A DNA stretch of 64,000 nt, from the NCBI RefSeq assembly GCF_001522585.2, contig NZ_CP013372.1:558001-622000 (forward strand), given 5' to 3'. The notes under the pieces are model-generated. The model made no database searches. It worked only from the letters and a program-made list of their open reading frames with translations, and was not told the origin of the DNA. Of the stretch, positions 15,372 through 23,315 are shown piece by piece. The position numbers and the translations under genes are program-made. Within the stretch, counting starts at the first letter, position 1. Every line of letters starts with the position of its first letter. This stretch comes from Burkholderia sp. NRF60-BP8 (lineage in GTDB: Bacteria > Pseudomonadota > Gammaproteobacteria > Burkholderiales > Burkholderiaceae).

Positions 15372-16850
15372 ATGAGTTTTCCCGACGAAGACGATTTCCA
15401 CCGGCTGCTCGACGCGCTGACCACGTGCGTGCTGCTGCACGACGCGCGCACCCGGGCGATCGTGTGGGCGAATCGCGCGGCGTGCATCGCGCTCGGCTTT
15501 TCCGTCGAGGAACTGCTGCCGCTGAAGGCGCCGGACATGACGCGTCCCGAGCCGAAGTACCGGCGCGAGATCGCGGTGAGCGCATGGGATCGTGCGCGCG
15601 TGGACGGGCCGCAGGTGTACGAATGGTGCTATCGATCGCGCACGGGCGTCGACATGCTGTCCGAGGCCACCGCGACCTACGTGCCGCTGCGCGGGCGCGA
15701 CGTCGTGATGGTGCAGTTTCGCGACATCAGCGCGGAGGAGGCGGTTCGCCAGCAGTTGCGCCGCTACGAGGCGCGGCTGCGCGAGTTCATGCAGGATCTC
15801 GACGAGGGCATCGCGGTCGTGACGCCGCACGGCGGCGTGCAGTTCATCAGCGAGTCGGGCCGTCGCGTGCTCGGCCTCGCGCCCGACGAGCCGCTCGGCG
15901 AGGTGCTCGACTACTGCTGCGCGGCCGATCGCGACCGGCTCGTCGCGCAGTTGCGCGATGCGCCGTCGGCGCATCCGTCCGCGCCGCAGCGCTACCGGAT
16001 CGTGCGGCGCGACGGCTCGGCGTGCTGGCTGCGCATCCTGTGCCGGCAGGTCGAGATCGAAGACGATCTCGACGGGCTGCTCGTGCAGTTCCGCGACGTG
16101 AGCGACGAAGTCGCGATCGAGGACGCGCGTCGCGCCGAAGCGCGGATGCTCGAATACGCGGGCCGCTACAACGCGATGGGCGAGATGGCGACCGTGATCG
16201 CGCACGAACTGAGCCAGCCGCTCGCGGCCGTGCGTAATTTCATCGAAGGCGCGGTGCGGCGGCTGAACGGCAACGGCGCCGTCGACGACGCGATCTGGGG
16301 GCTGCGCAGCGCGGACCGGCAGGCCGAGCATGCGGCGCTGATCATCAAGAGCGTGCGCGAATTCATCGTGAAGCGCGAGCCGGTCGTCGTGCGGGCCGAC
16401 CTGCGCGACATCCTCGCGGATGTCGCGTACTTCATCGAGCTGCGCGCGAAGGAGGCCGGCGTGACGGTCGCGATCGTGCAGGCCGACGCGCCGCTGCCGA
16501 TCCGCTGCGAGCGCGTGCTGATCGGGCAGGTGATCCTGAATCTCGCGTTCAATGCGATCGAGGCGTTCGCCAGTTGCGAGCGCGTGCCGCGCACGCTGAC
16601 GCTCGGCACCGCGAACGTGGCCGGCCACGCGGAATTGCGGGCGATCGACAATGGCCCGGGCATCGAAGCCGGCGCGCACGACCGGCTGTTCGACGGCTTT
16701 TCGTCGTCGAAGGTCGGCGGCAACGGCATCGGGTTGTCGCTGTGCAAGAGCATCGTCGCGCGCCACGGCGGGCGGATCGCCGCGAGCCCGGCCGCGGGCG
16801 GCGGGCTCGACTGCCGCGTGACGCTGCCGCTCGCCGACGCGCCCGCCTAG
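15372..16850 (+). CDS. Soluble PAS-domain sensor histidine kinase of the iac locus
   Basis: A 492-residue kinase with no membrane segment. Two PAS domains are visible: residues about 10-125 (VLLHDARTRAIVWANRAACIALGFSVEEL) and about 130-245 (IAVVTPHGGVQFISESGRRVLGL). The HisKA region has the H-box MATVIAHELSQPLAAV, followed by the N-box NLAFNAIEAF, G1 AIDNGPGIE, F-box LFDGFSSSK and G2 GNGIGLSLCKSI. The HELSQPL form is the FixL/TodS/StyS type. A cytoplasmic PAS sensor could detect indole-3-acetate or an intermediate directly. Probable partner: the regulator at 10334-10966. Confidence 0.92.
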   Translation: MSFPDEDDFHRLLDALTTCVLLHDARTRAIVWANRAACIALGFSVEELLPLKAPDMTRPEPKYRREIAVSAWDRARVDGPQVYEWCYRSRTGVDMLSEATATYVPLRGRDVVMVQFRDISAEEAVRQQLRRYEARLREFMQDLDEGIAVVTPHGGVQFISESGRRVLGLAPDEPLGEVLDYCCAADRDRLVAQLRDAPSAHPSAPQRYRIVRRDGSACWLRILCRQVEIEDDLDGLLVQFRDVSDEVAIEDARRAEARMLEYAGRYNAMGEMATVIAHELSQPLAAVRNFIEGAVRRLNGNGAVDDAIWGLRSADRQAEHAALIIKSVREFIVKREPVVVRADLRDILADVAYFIELRAKEAGVTVAIVQADAPLPIRCERVLIGQVILNLAFNAIEAFASCERVPRTLTLGTANVAGHAELRAIDNGPGIEAGAHDRLFDGFSSSKVGGNGIGLSLCKSIVARHGGRIAASPAAGGGLDCRVTLPLADAPA

Positions 16851-16894
16851 CGGCTGCGTCGCATCACGGCGGGGCGGCGATGCGCGGCGCATGG

Positions 16895-17281
16895 TCAGCG
16901 CCCCAGCGCCCGCGCGGTCTGGCCGCCGATGCCGAAGTCCGTGTTCGGAATGTCCTTGACGATCACGCGCGTCGCGTGCAGCGGCGCGTCGAGCACGGTC
17001 GCGCCCGCGTCGGACAGCGCGGCGATCAGCGCGCGTTTCTGTTCGTCGGTGCGGCCGGCGATCAGGATCGCGACGATCACCGGCAGCGATGGCGGCGCGC
17101 CGTCCGCGGCGCTGCGGCCGCCGAGGCCGATATGCGTCGCGGGCAGCTCGGTGAGCAGCACGCGCACCGATTCGATCGGTGCGCCGATTGCGTCGACGGT
17201 CGCGTTGCTGAGTCGGGCGATCAGTTCGGCCTTGCGCGCGTCGTCGTGGCCGGCCGGCAGGAAAACTTCGAGTGTGGGCAT
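16895..17281 (-). CDS. Fused tandem 4-oxalocrotonate tautomerase-like protein
   Basis: A 128-residue protein made of two 4-OT-like halves. The first half (MPTLEVFLPAG-HDDARKAELIARLSNATVDAIG ... VLLTELPATHIGLGG) keeps the catalytic proline exposed by Met removal (Pro1). The second half (PVIVAILIAGRTDEQKRALIAALSDAGATVL ... VIVKDIPNTDFGIGG) starts with an internal Pro that cannot be N-terminal. Fused 4-OTs are a known subgroup. It is the last gene of the iacC-D series, so a tautomerisation of an oxindole or later intermediate is plausible but unproven. No clear ribosome-binding site; a 57-base duplication lies directly upstream. Confidence 0.82.
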   Translation of the reverse strand: MPTLEVFLPAGHDDARKAELIARLSNATVDAIGAPIESVRVLLTELPATHIGLGGRSAADGAPPSLPVIVAILIAGRTDEQKRALIAALSDAGATVLDAPLHATRVIVKDIPNTDFGIGGQTARALGR

Positions 17282-17293
17282 GGTCGTCCGGAA

Positions 17294-17407
17294 AGGTGAA
17301 GGTGACCGGTTCACCTTTGCGCGGGCGACGGCGAACCGCCGGCCGCTCACAGGTGAAGGTGACCGGCTCACCGTTGCGTCGGCGACGGCGAACCGGCCGC
17401 GGCTTAC
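17294..17407 (-). repeat. Two-copy 57-bp tandem repeat between iacD and the tautomerase gene
   Basis: Copies at 17294-17350 and 17351-17407 start with the same 16 bases (AGGTGAAGGTGACCGG) and differ at only scattered positions later. Each also has a short internal inverted repeat, GGTGAA to TTCACC in the copy nearest the tautomerase. The second copy includes the iacD stop codon. The 57-base period is a multiple of three, and the tautomerase frame stays open through both copies. Confidence 0.8.
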
Positions 17408-17907
17408 AGCAGGAAGCCGATCGCGCTGAGCGCTTCGGTCGAGTCGATCAGGCGCACGACTTTCTCGGCGATCCGCATCTCGCCGTCGGCATCGACGTGC
17501 AGCTTGTGCGTGACGTCGGCCGCGAACAGCGTCGCGACGCCGCGCTTGTACGCGACGACGACCTGCGCCGATTTCAGCTCGACGGTGTCGGCGCCGCTGC
17601 TTTCCAGCGTGAAGCGCGACACGGTGCGCACCGTGCGCGCCGCATCGGCGGCCGATGCCGAATAGCCGGACATCATCCGCTGCACGCGCTTCTCGCGCAT
17701 GTCGCGGTCGTCGAACACGTAGTTCAGCGTCGCCGCGAAATCGGTCGTGTCGGGATCGATCGGCACCACGTAGTGGCCGGCCGGATCCCACAGGTCGAGC
17801 CACGCGCGGTAGTCGCGGCGGTCGAGCATCTCCGCTTCGCGCCACACGAATTCGACCGCGCGGGCGAAGGTCTGCTCGGAGAAAAGGGCGTTGCGGTCGT
17901 CCATCAT
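17404..17907 (-). CDS. iacD: Ring-hydroxylating dioxygenase beta subunit, likely IacD
   Basis: A 167-residue beta subunit of the NTF2-like fold: AVEFVWREAEMLDRRDYRAWLDLWDPAGHYVVPIDPD (typical EAxLLDxxxYxxWLxLxxxDxxYxxP), then NYVFDDRDMREKRVQRM, and a C-terminal VTHKLHVDADGEMRIAEKVVRLIDS. It forms the structural partner of the Rieske alpha subunit. Two adjacent ATGs (17907 and 17904) overlap the iacC stop, showing tight coupling. Family function is solid; the indole-acetate role comes from the cluster. Confidence 0.92.
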   Translation of the reverse strand: MMDDRNALFSEQTFARAVEFVWREAEMLDRRDYRAWLDLWDPAGHYVVPIDPDTTDFAATLNYVFDDRDMREKRVQRMMSGYSASAADAARTVRTVSRFTLESSGADTVELKSAQVVVAYKRGVATLFAADVTHKLHVDADGEMRIAEKVVRLIDSTEALSAIGFLL

Positions 17908-19187
17908 TGCTGCTCCATCATGTTGCGCCATTGCCGGTAGGCCTCGCGCATGCCGGTCTCGTCGGTCGCATGCGCGGTCTTTTCGCCGTTCGCGGCGGTC
18001 GTCTCGCGGTTCAGCCCGCGATTCACGAGGATCGGCACGTCGGGGCCTGCGTGCGCGCCGCGCTGCACGCGCTCCCACGCTTCCGCATCGTCGGGGCTGC
18101 CGAAGCCTAACGGGCCCTGGAAGTGCTCGTGAATGCGCAGCCGCTCGCGGTTCGCTTCGTCGGGGCCGCCGTCCATCGCGAGCGCGACGTGGCGGATCTC
18201 GGTCTCGTGCGCGGAGATCGGCCGCAGCACGCGGAAGAACGCCATCGACAGCGCGAGATTCGGGAACAGGTTCAGGTTGAAGCCGACGCCCATCAGCGAA
18301 CGCACGATGCGACGCACTTCGTCCGGCGCATGGCGCTCGGCGAGCGTCGCGGCGAGCGATGCGAAGCGCTCGGGCAGCGGCGCGCCGTCGTCCTCGTCGA
18401 GATCGATCAGCTCGGGCATCAGCACCGCGAGACTGTGGCCGTTGCCGAGCGCGCGGCAGAACGCGTCCTCGCTCGTCATGAAGCTCGTGATCGCGGCGGC
18501 CGTCTCGTCGTCGATCGATTTCATCCACGACTTGTGCACGACCGGGAAGTGGTAGAGGTCGGTGGTGTTCTCGAGCTGGATCTTCCAGTTGCCCTTGAAC
18601 TTGAACTTGTGTTCGCCGTTCGCCTTGATCGGGTAGCCGGCGCCCTGTTTCATGAACAGGTCGATCCACGGCTTCGCGCCGCCGAGGAAATCCTCGAGCG
18701 GCTCGATCGCGTCGTTGAAGCTCGCGAACACCAGCCCCTGATACACGCCGACGCGCAACTTCACGAGCGGCAGGTCGGCTTTGTCGCACACGCCTTCGTA
18801 GCCGTCGCCGTACGGCAGTGCGCGCAACGTGCCGTCGAGCGCATACGACCAGCTGTGATACGGGCACGTGAAGCCCTTCGCGTTGCCCTTGTGCGCTTCG
18901 CACACGGTCGCGCCGCGATGGCGGCAGCGGTTCTGCAGCACGTTGATGTCGCCGGTCTTGTCGCGCACGACGATCACCGGCTGGCGGCCGATCGTCGTCG
19001 TGACGAAGTCGCCCGGATTCGGCAGCTCGCTCTCGTGCGCGACCCAGATCCAGGTGCGGTAGAAGATGCGGTCGAGTTCGGCCTCGAACAGCGCGGGGTC
19101 GTGATACATCGCGGGCGCGATGCGGTCGGGCTGCGCGAGACCATGCAACGCGCGGGTGTCGATCGTCTGGTAGGGAATGTCGCTCAT
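17904..19187 (-). CDS. iacC: Rieske ring-hydroxylating dioxygenase alpha subunit, likely IacC
   Basis: A 427-residue alpha subunit. The Rieske centre is CRH then 17 residues and CPYH (CxH-x17-CxxH, about residues 86-110). The mononuclear iron site shows ENTTDLYHFPVVHKSW, matching D-x-YH-x4-H. The N-terminal FEAELDRIFYRTWIWVAHESELPNPGDF is the standard start of the family. In described iac systems IacC-IacD with reductase IacF converts the oxindole-acetate intermediate toward catechol. The gene is divergent from a LysR regulator and precedes iacD with an overlap. Confidence 0.93.
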   Translation of the reverse strand: MSDIPYQTIDTRALHGLAQPDRIAPAMYHDPALFEAELDRIFYRTWIWVAHESELPNPGDFVTTTIGRQPVIVVRDKTGDINVLQNRCRHRGATVCEAHKGNAKGFTCPYHSWSYALDGTLRALPYGDGYEGVCDKADLPLVKLRVGVYQGLVFASFNDAIEPLEDFLGGAKPWIDLFMKQGAGYPIKANGEHKFKFKGNWKIQLENTTDLYHFPVVHKSWMKSIDDETAAAITSFMTSEDAFCRALGNGHSLAVLMPELIDLDEDDGAPLPERFASLAATLAERHAPDEVRRIVRSLMGVGFNLNLFPNLALSMAFFRVLRPISAHETEIRHVALAMDGGPDEANRERLRIHEHFQGPLGFGSPDDAEAWERVQRGAHAGPDVPILVNRGLNRETTAANGEKTAHATDETGMREAYRQWRNMMEQQ

Positions 19188-19275
19188 CGTCGTCGTGGGG
19201 AAAGAGTCGCGAAATCGGGCCGCGCCGGGCGCGGTTTCGAATGCCCAGTCTCGTCTTCCGCTACATATCCGTCAA

Positions 19276-19300
19276 ATTGATCTAAAATTGGCAAGTCAAT
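19276..19300. promoter_or_regulatory. Candidate LysR operator between iacC and the LysR gene
   Basis: Inverted repeat ATTGA (19276-19280) and TCAAT (19296-19300) separated by 15 bases in an AT-rich stretch of the 139-base divergent intergenic region. The size and position fit a LysR recognition site that would control both the regulator and iacC-D. Spacing is slightly larger than the classic T-N11-A core. Confidence 0.45.
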
Positions 19301-19326
19301 AAATACGGCAAATGATGGAGGCGGTG

Positions 19327-20244
19327 ATGACGTCGGTCGATCATCTCGATCTGAACCTGTTGCGCGTGTTCCAGGCGATCGTCGAGGAACGCAGCCTGAC
19401 GAAGGCCGGCGAGCGGCTCGCGCTGTCGCAGCCGGCCGTCAGCTATTCGCTCGGCCGGCTGCGCACGCTGTTCGACGATCCGCTGTTCGTGCGGACGCGT
19501 TCGGGCATGCAGCCGACGCCGGTCGCGCTCGAACTCGCGGGCATCGTCGGCAAGGCGCTCGACATGGTGCGCGTCGCGTTGCGCTACGCGGAGCGCTTCG
19601 ATCCGGCCACCAGCACGCGCACGTTCCGGCTGTCGTTGTCGGATGCGGGCGAGATGGCGTATCTGCCGGCGATCTGCCAGGCGCTGCGCGACCGTGCGCC
19701 GCGCGTGACGCTGAGCGTGCAGCCGTTGCCGGTGGAGGAGATCGAGGAAGCGCTGCGCGCGAGCAGGCTCGATTTCGCGATCGGCAACCTGCCGGAGCTG
19801 ATGCCGCGCACGCGCCACCAGGTGCTGTTCGAGGAAACCTACGTATGCATGACGGGGCGCCGGCGCGGGCTGCCGACGGCGGTCGCGCTGAGCCTCGAGC
19901 AGTTCGTGCGAGCCGCGCACGTCAACGTGAAATCGGTCGAGCACAGCCACCACGCGCTCGACGATGCGTTGCGCGCGCAGGGCGTGGGCCGCAACATCGC
20001 GCTCGAGGTGCCGCACTTCGTCGCGTTGCCGAGCGTGCTGTCGGTCACCGATCTGTATGCGACGCTGCCGAAGCGGCTCGCGCAGATCCTGAACCGCGAC
20101 AACGCATTCCGCCTGTACGAGCTGCCGGTCACGCTGCCGCCCGCACCGGTGACGATGCACTGGCACGAGCACTTCCACGAGGACGAGGGCAACGCGTGGA
20201 TGCGCGCGCTGCTCGCCGAGATCGTCGAGCGCTTCGACGAATGA
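19327..20244 (+). CDS. LysR-family regulator of the iac locus
   Basis: A 305-residue LysR regulator. The winged helix reads LDLNLLRVFQAIVEERSLTKAGERLALSQPAVSYSLGRLRTLFDDPLFVRTRSGMQPTP, of the NahR/PcaQ-like branch; the effector domain follows (about 95-300). The ATG at 19327 is chosen because GGAGG lies five bases before it; ATGs five and four codons earlier have none. It is divergent from iacC-D-tautomerase and just upstream of convergent iacF, so these are the likely targets. The ligand is probably indole-3-acetate or an intermediate, by inference from context. Confidence 0.92.
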   Translation: MTSVDHLDLNLLRVFQAIVEERSLTKAGERLALSQPAVSYSLGRLRTLFDDPLFVRTRSGMQPTPVALELAGIVGKALDMVRVALRYAERFDPATSTRTFRLSLSDAGEMAYLPAICQALRDRAPRVTLSVQPLPVEEIEEALRASRLDFAIGNLPELMPRTRHQVLFEETYVCMTGRRRGLPTAVALSLEQFVRAAHVNVKSVEHSHHALDDALRAQGVGRNIALEVPHFVALPSVLSVTDLYATLPKRLAQILNRDNAFRLYELPVTLPPAPVTMHWHEHFHEDEGNAWMRALLAEIVERFDE

Positions 20245-20362
20245 CGCTCGGGCGGGGCGCGACGGGCGGCCGATGGAGGTCGCCGGCGCCGGCCTGCACC
20301 GGTCTCCGGCGCATGGGTCGATCGCCAGGTCGGCGCCGCCGCATGTCGACGCACTCGGCTTA

Positions 20363-21352
20363 TCAGAGATCGAGCACCAGCACGGCGGAACGCGCGCGCG
20401 ACACGCAGCAGCAGATCACCGCATTGCTCGCGCGCTCGGCCTTGCTCAGGCAGTGGTCGCGGTGATCGGGCTCGCCGTCGACGACGGGCACCATGCAGGT
20501 GCCGCACACGCCTTCGCCGCATGACGTATCGACTTCGACGCCGATGCGCGCGAGCGCGTCGACGATCGACGTGTCGGGCGTCACGCGCACCGATTGCCCG
20601 CTGCGCCGCAGGCGCACTTCGAAGCCGTCGGCAGCGCCGGTGTCGGCTGCGGCGTGGCCCGTATCCGCGGCGACGGGGTCCGCCGCGAAGCGTTCGAGAT
20701 GGATCGCCTCGTCGGGAACGCGCGTGGCGGCCGCGGCGACGACCGCATCCATGAACGGCCCCGGGCCGCACGTATAGACATGTGCGTGTGCATCGATCGA
20801 CGCGACGCAGCCGCGGAGCTCGGCCGCGAGCGCATCGGGCTCGACGCCGTAATGGAACGTCACGTGCGATGCGAACGGCTCGGCCGACAGTTCGTCGACG
20901 AAGGCGGCGTGCTCGCGGCTGCGCGCGAAGTAATGCAACCGGTAGCGCGCGCCGCGCCGGTTCAGCGCGTACGCCATCGACAGCAGCGGCGTGATGCCGA
21001 TGCCGGCCGCGACGAGCACGTGCTCGCTCGCGTCATCCGTCAGACGAAACAGGTTGCGCGGCGTGCCGATCGACAATTCGGCGCCGACGCGCACGTCGTC
21101 GTGCAGCGAACGCGAGCCGCCGCGCGAGCGCGTTTCCTTCTTCACCGCGAACAGATAACTGCCGCGCTCGTCGGGGTCGCCGCACAGCGAATATTGCCGC
21201 GTGATGCCGGACGGCGCGGTGACGTCGATATGGGCGCCCGGCTCGTACGCGTCGAACGGCTGGCCGTCGACGCGCGAGACCCGGAAACAGCGGATGTCCT
21301 GCGCCGCGTCGATCAGCGCGTCGATCCGGACCTGGTGGCGGTTCGCTTGCAT
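20363..21352 (-). CDS. iacF: Phthalate-dioxygenase-reductase-type electron transfer protein, likely IacF
   Basis: A 329-residue PDR/VanB-type reductase. The flavin domain has RQYSLCGDP (RxYSL), the nucleotide domain LVAAGIGITPLLSMAYAL and YTCGPGPFMDAV, and the C-terminal plant-type ferredoxin TSCGEGVCGTCMVPVVDG with a later Cys (C-x4-C-x2-C). The order FMN-NAD-[2Fe-2S] is diagnostic. It would pass electrons from NAD(P)H to the IacC-D dioxygenase. The ATG at 21352 begins the conserved region; a GC-rich hairpin (21380-21400) lies in its leader. Confidence 0.92.
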   Translation of the reverse strand: MQANRHQVRIDALIDAAQDIRCFRVSRVDGQPFDAYEPGAHIDVTAPSGITRQYSLCGDPDERGSYLFAVKKETRSRGGSRSLHDDVRVGAELSIGTPRNLFRLTDDASEHVLVAAGIGITPLLSMAYALNRRGARYRLHYFARSREHAAFVDELSAEPFASHVTFHYGVEPDALAAELRGCVASIDAHAHVYTCGPGPFMDAVVAAAATRVPDEAIHLERFAADPVAADTGHAAADTGAADGFEVRLRRSGQSVRVTPDTSIVDALARIGVEVDTSCGEGVCGTCMVPVVDGEPDHRDHCLSKAERASNAVICCCVSRARSAVLVLDL

Positions 21353-21424
21353 GGGAAATTCCGTGGGGTAGAGGAAAGCGGCGCGGCAGCGCGCCGCGCC
21401 GTCATGCGATCGAGAATAGGGACG

Positions 21425-21461
21425 GGCATCGCATAAATCAAATCGATTAAAAAGCGATGCC
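21425..21461. promoter_or_regulatory. Inverted repeat upstream of iacF
   Basis: Perfect 8-base arms GGCATCGC (21425-21432) and GCGATGCC (21454-21461) flank an AT-rich 21-base centre that contains the small palindrome AATCGATT. It lies 73-109 bases upstream of the iacF start in a 158-base gap. The position and AT-rich core suit a LysR-type or similar operator. Confidence 0.45.
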
Positions 21462-21510
21462 TGAATCAGTGGGATGGATGATTCGTGGGCGCGCCAGGGT
21501 GTCCGGTGTG

Positions 21511-22905
21511 TCAGCGCACGGCGATCGCGTCGCCTGCGCCGGCCGCCTGCGGCGCCGCGGCCGACACGTGACCGCGTTCGCGATCGAGGCTGCGGCGATA
21601 GTGGCGGCAGCCGACGGCGAGCAGCAGCGCGGCCAGCGTAGCCGCCGCGACGTTGACGATCGACATCGAATGGCCGACCGCGGCCGGCGCCCCGAACACG
21701 CGATCGGTGAACAGCGCGACGACGGTCGTGCCGATCCCGAGCGCGATCAGGTTCGACACGAGCAGGAACAGCGCGGAGATCTGCGCGCGCATCTGGTTCG
21801 GCGCGAGCGTCTGCATCGCGGCGGTCGACGTCGGCATCGGGAACGACGCGAAGAACATCGCGACGACCAGCATCGCGAGCGACGCCGGCAGGCTGTCGAG
21901 CTGCGTGAACAGCGTCGCGGGGATCGCCATGCAGGCGGCGCCGATCGCGCCGGCGCGCATCGGCGCATCGCCGCGGCCGCGCCGCAGCAGCCAGTCGTTG
22001 AGCCAGCCGCCGCAGAACACGCCGGCCGTGTTGGCGGCGAGCAGCACGATGCCGAGCGTGTAGCCGGCTTCGACGGCCGTCATCCCGAAGCGGCGGATAT
22101 AGAACGCAGGCGTCCAGCTCAGCAGGCAGTACAGCGTCATCGCGTAGAACGAGAAGCCGAGGTAGTGGCACGAGAAGGTCGCGCGGTGGGCGCCGACGAA
22201 GCGCAGCGAATCGCGCATCGACACGCGCCGCACGGCGCCCGAGCGATCCTGCGCGAGCCCCTTGCGCTGAGGGTCGCGCACGGTCGCGGCGAACAGCAGC
22301 GCAACGAGGATCCCCGGCAGCCCGACGATCAGGAACGTGACCTGCCACGCATGCACCTGCCCGACGACCGGCAGCGTGAAGGCGCTCGCATGCTTGAGCA
22401 GCGCGATCACGTAACCGCCGATCAGGAACGCGATGCCGCCGATGAACGAGCCGAGCGAATACACGGCGATCGCGCGTCCGAGCTTCTCCTTCGGGAAGTA
22501 GTCGGCGAGCATCGAATACGCGCCGGGCGACAGCGCGGCCTCGCCGACGCCGACGCCCATCCGCGCGACGAACATCTGCACGAAATGCTGGCTGAGCCCG
22601 CACGCGGCGGTGGCGACGCTCCACAGCGCGATGCCGAGCGAGATGATGCGCGGGCGCGCATAGCGATCGGCGAGATACGCGACGGGCAGGCCCATCACCG
22701 CGTAGAACAGCGAAAACGCGAAGCCGTTGAGCAGGCTGAACTGCGTATCGGACAGGTGCAGGTCGCGCTTGATCGGTTCGATCATCAGCACGAGGACCTG
22801 GCGGTCGACGAACGAAAAGACGTACGCGAGCATGCAGATGACGACGACATACCATTCGTACGTATAGCGCTTGCCGTCGGCAGCGCGGGCCGTGGATGCG
22901 GACAT
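21511..22905 (-). CDS. MFS transporter, probable aromatic-acid uptake
   Basis: A 464-residue transporter with about twelve membrane segments. Visible motifs: YVFSFVDRQVLVLMIEPIKRDLHLSDTQFSLL, loop 2-3 motif YLADRYARPRIISLG (G/A-x-LADRxxRxR type), MGVGVGEAALSPGAYSMLADYFPKEKLGRAI. This is the spinster/ACS-like MFS branch often found with aromatic catabolic genes. The ATG at 22905 follows CTGGAGAA. Being between iacF and a porin and divergent from the porin, it is a good candidate for indole-acetate import, but the substrate is inferred. Confidence 0.85.
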   Translation of the reverse strand: MSASTARAADGKRYTYEWYVVVICMLAYVFSFVDRQVLVLMIEPIKRDLHLSDTQFSLLNGFAFSLFYAVMGLPVAYLADRYARPRIISLGIALWSVATAACGLSQHFVQMFVARMGVGVGEAALSPGAYSMLADYFPKEKLGRAIAVYSLGSFIGGIAFLIGGYVIALLKHASAFTLPVVGQVHAWQVTFLIVGLPGILVALLFAATVRDPQRKGLAQDRSGAVRRVSMRDSLRFVGAHRATFSCHYLGFSFYAMTLYCLLSWTPAFYIRRFGMTAVEAGYTLGIVLLAANTAGVFCGGWLNDWLLRRGRGDAPMRAGAIGAACMAIPATLFTQLDSLPASLAMLVVAMFFASFPMPTSTAAMQTLAPNQMRAQISALFLLVSNLIALGIGTTVVALFTDRVFGAPAAVGHSMSIVNVAAATLAALLLAVGCRHYRRSLDRERGHVSAAAPQAAGAGDAIAVR

Positions 22906-23315
22906 GCGGGTTCTCCAGGAGCGGGCGGTGGAAAAGCGCGGCATCGGCCCGGCGGGCCGGGCGCCGTCGCGGCGCGAAAGCGTGCGGGTGACACGATCGG
23001 AGACGCAGCGTAGTCGGCCAAATTCGGCCGCCATAGCCGGAGTGACAGCCGCGCCACACGGACATTTACCGACCCGGATAAAGAAAACACCGAGGCCGTG
23101 CGCGCGGGCCGCCGCGCCGCGCGCGTGCGGCGGGGCGCCCGCGCTTCATGCGGCGCATCTATAAGCGTTATAGAGCGCATTGCGTCGACGTCCGAAATTG
23201 TCGTTCCTAGACTCGGCCCGTTTTTTATCGGCAGCGTTGGCCGTTCGCGGCGAACGCGCCTCACACCACGCGGCGCGAGGCCGACCGGCGCCGGCACTTC
23301 CACGGGACGACGAAC
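22906..23315. promoter_or_regulatory. MFS / porin divergent promoter region
   Basis: A 410-base divergent gap. It holds a perfect inverted repeat CTATAA-GCG-TTATAG at 23159-23173, which is also an exact T-N11-A LysR core. The repeat lies about 140 bases upstream of the porin ATG and 250 from the transporter. A second AT-richer patch around 23060-23095 (near GATAAAGAAAAC) could hold the leftward promoter. No gene is seen in this stretch. Confidence 0.45.
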
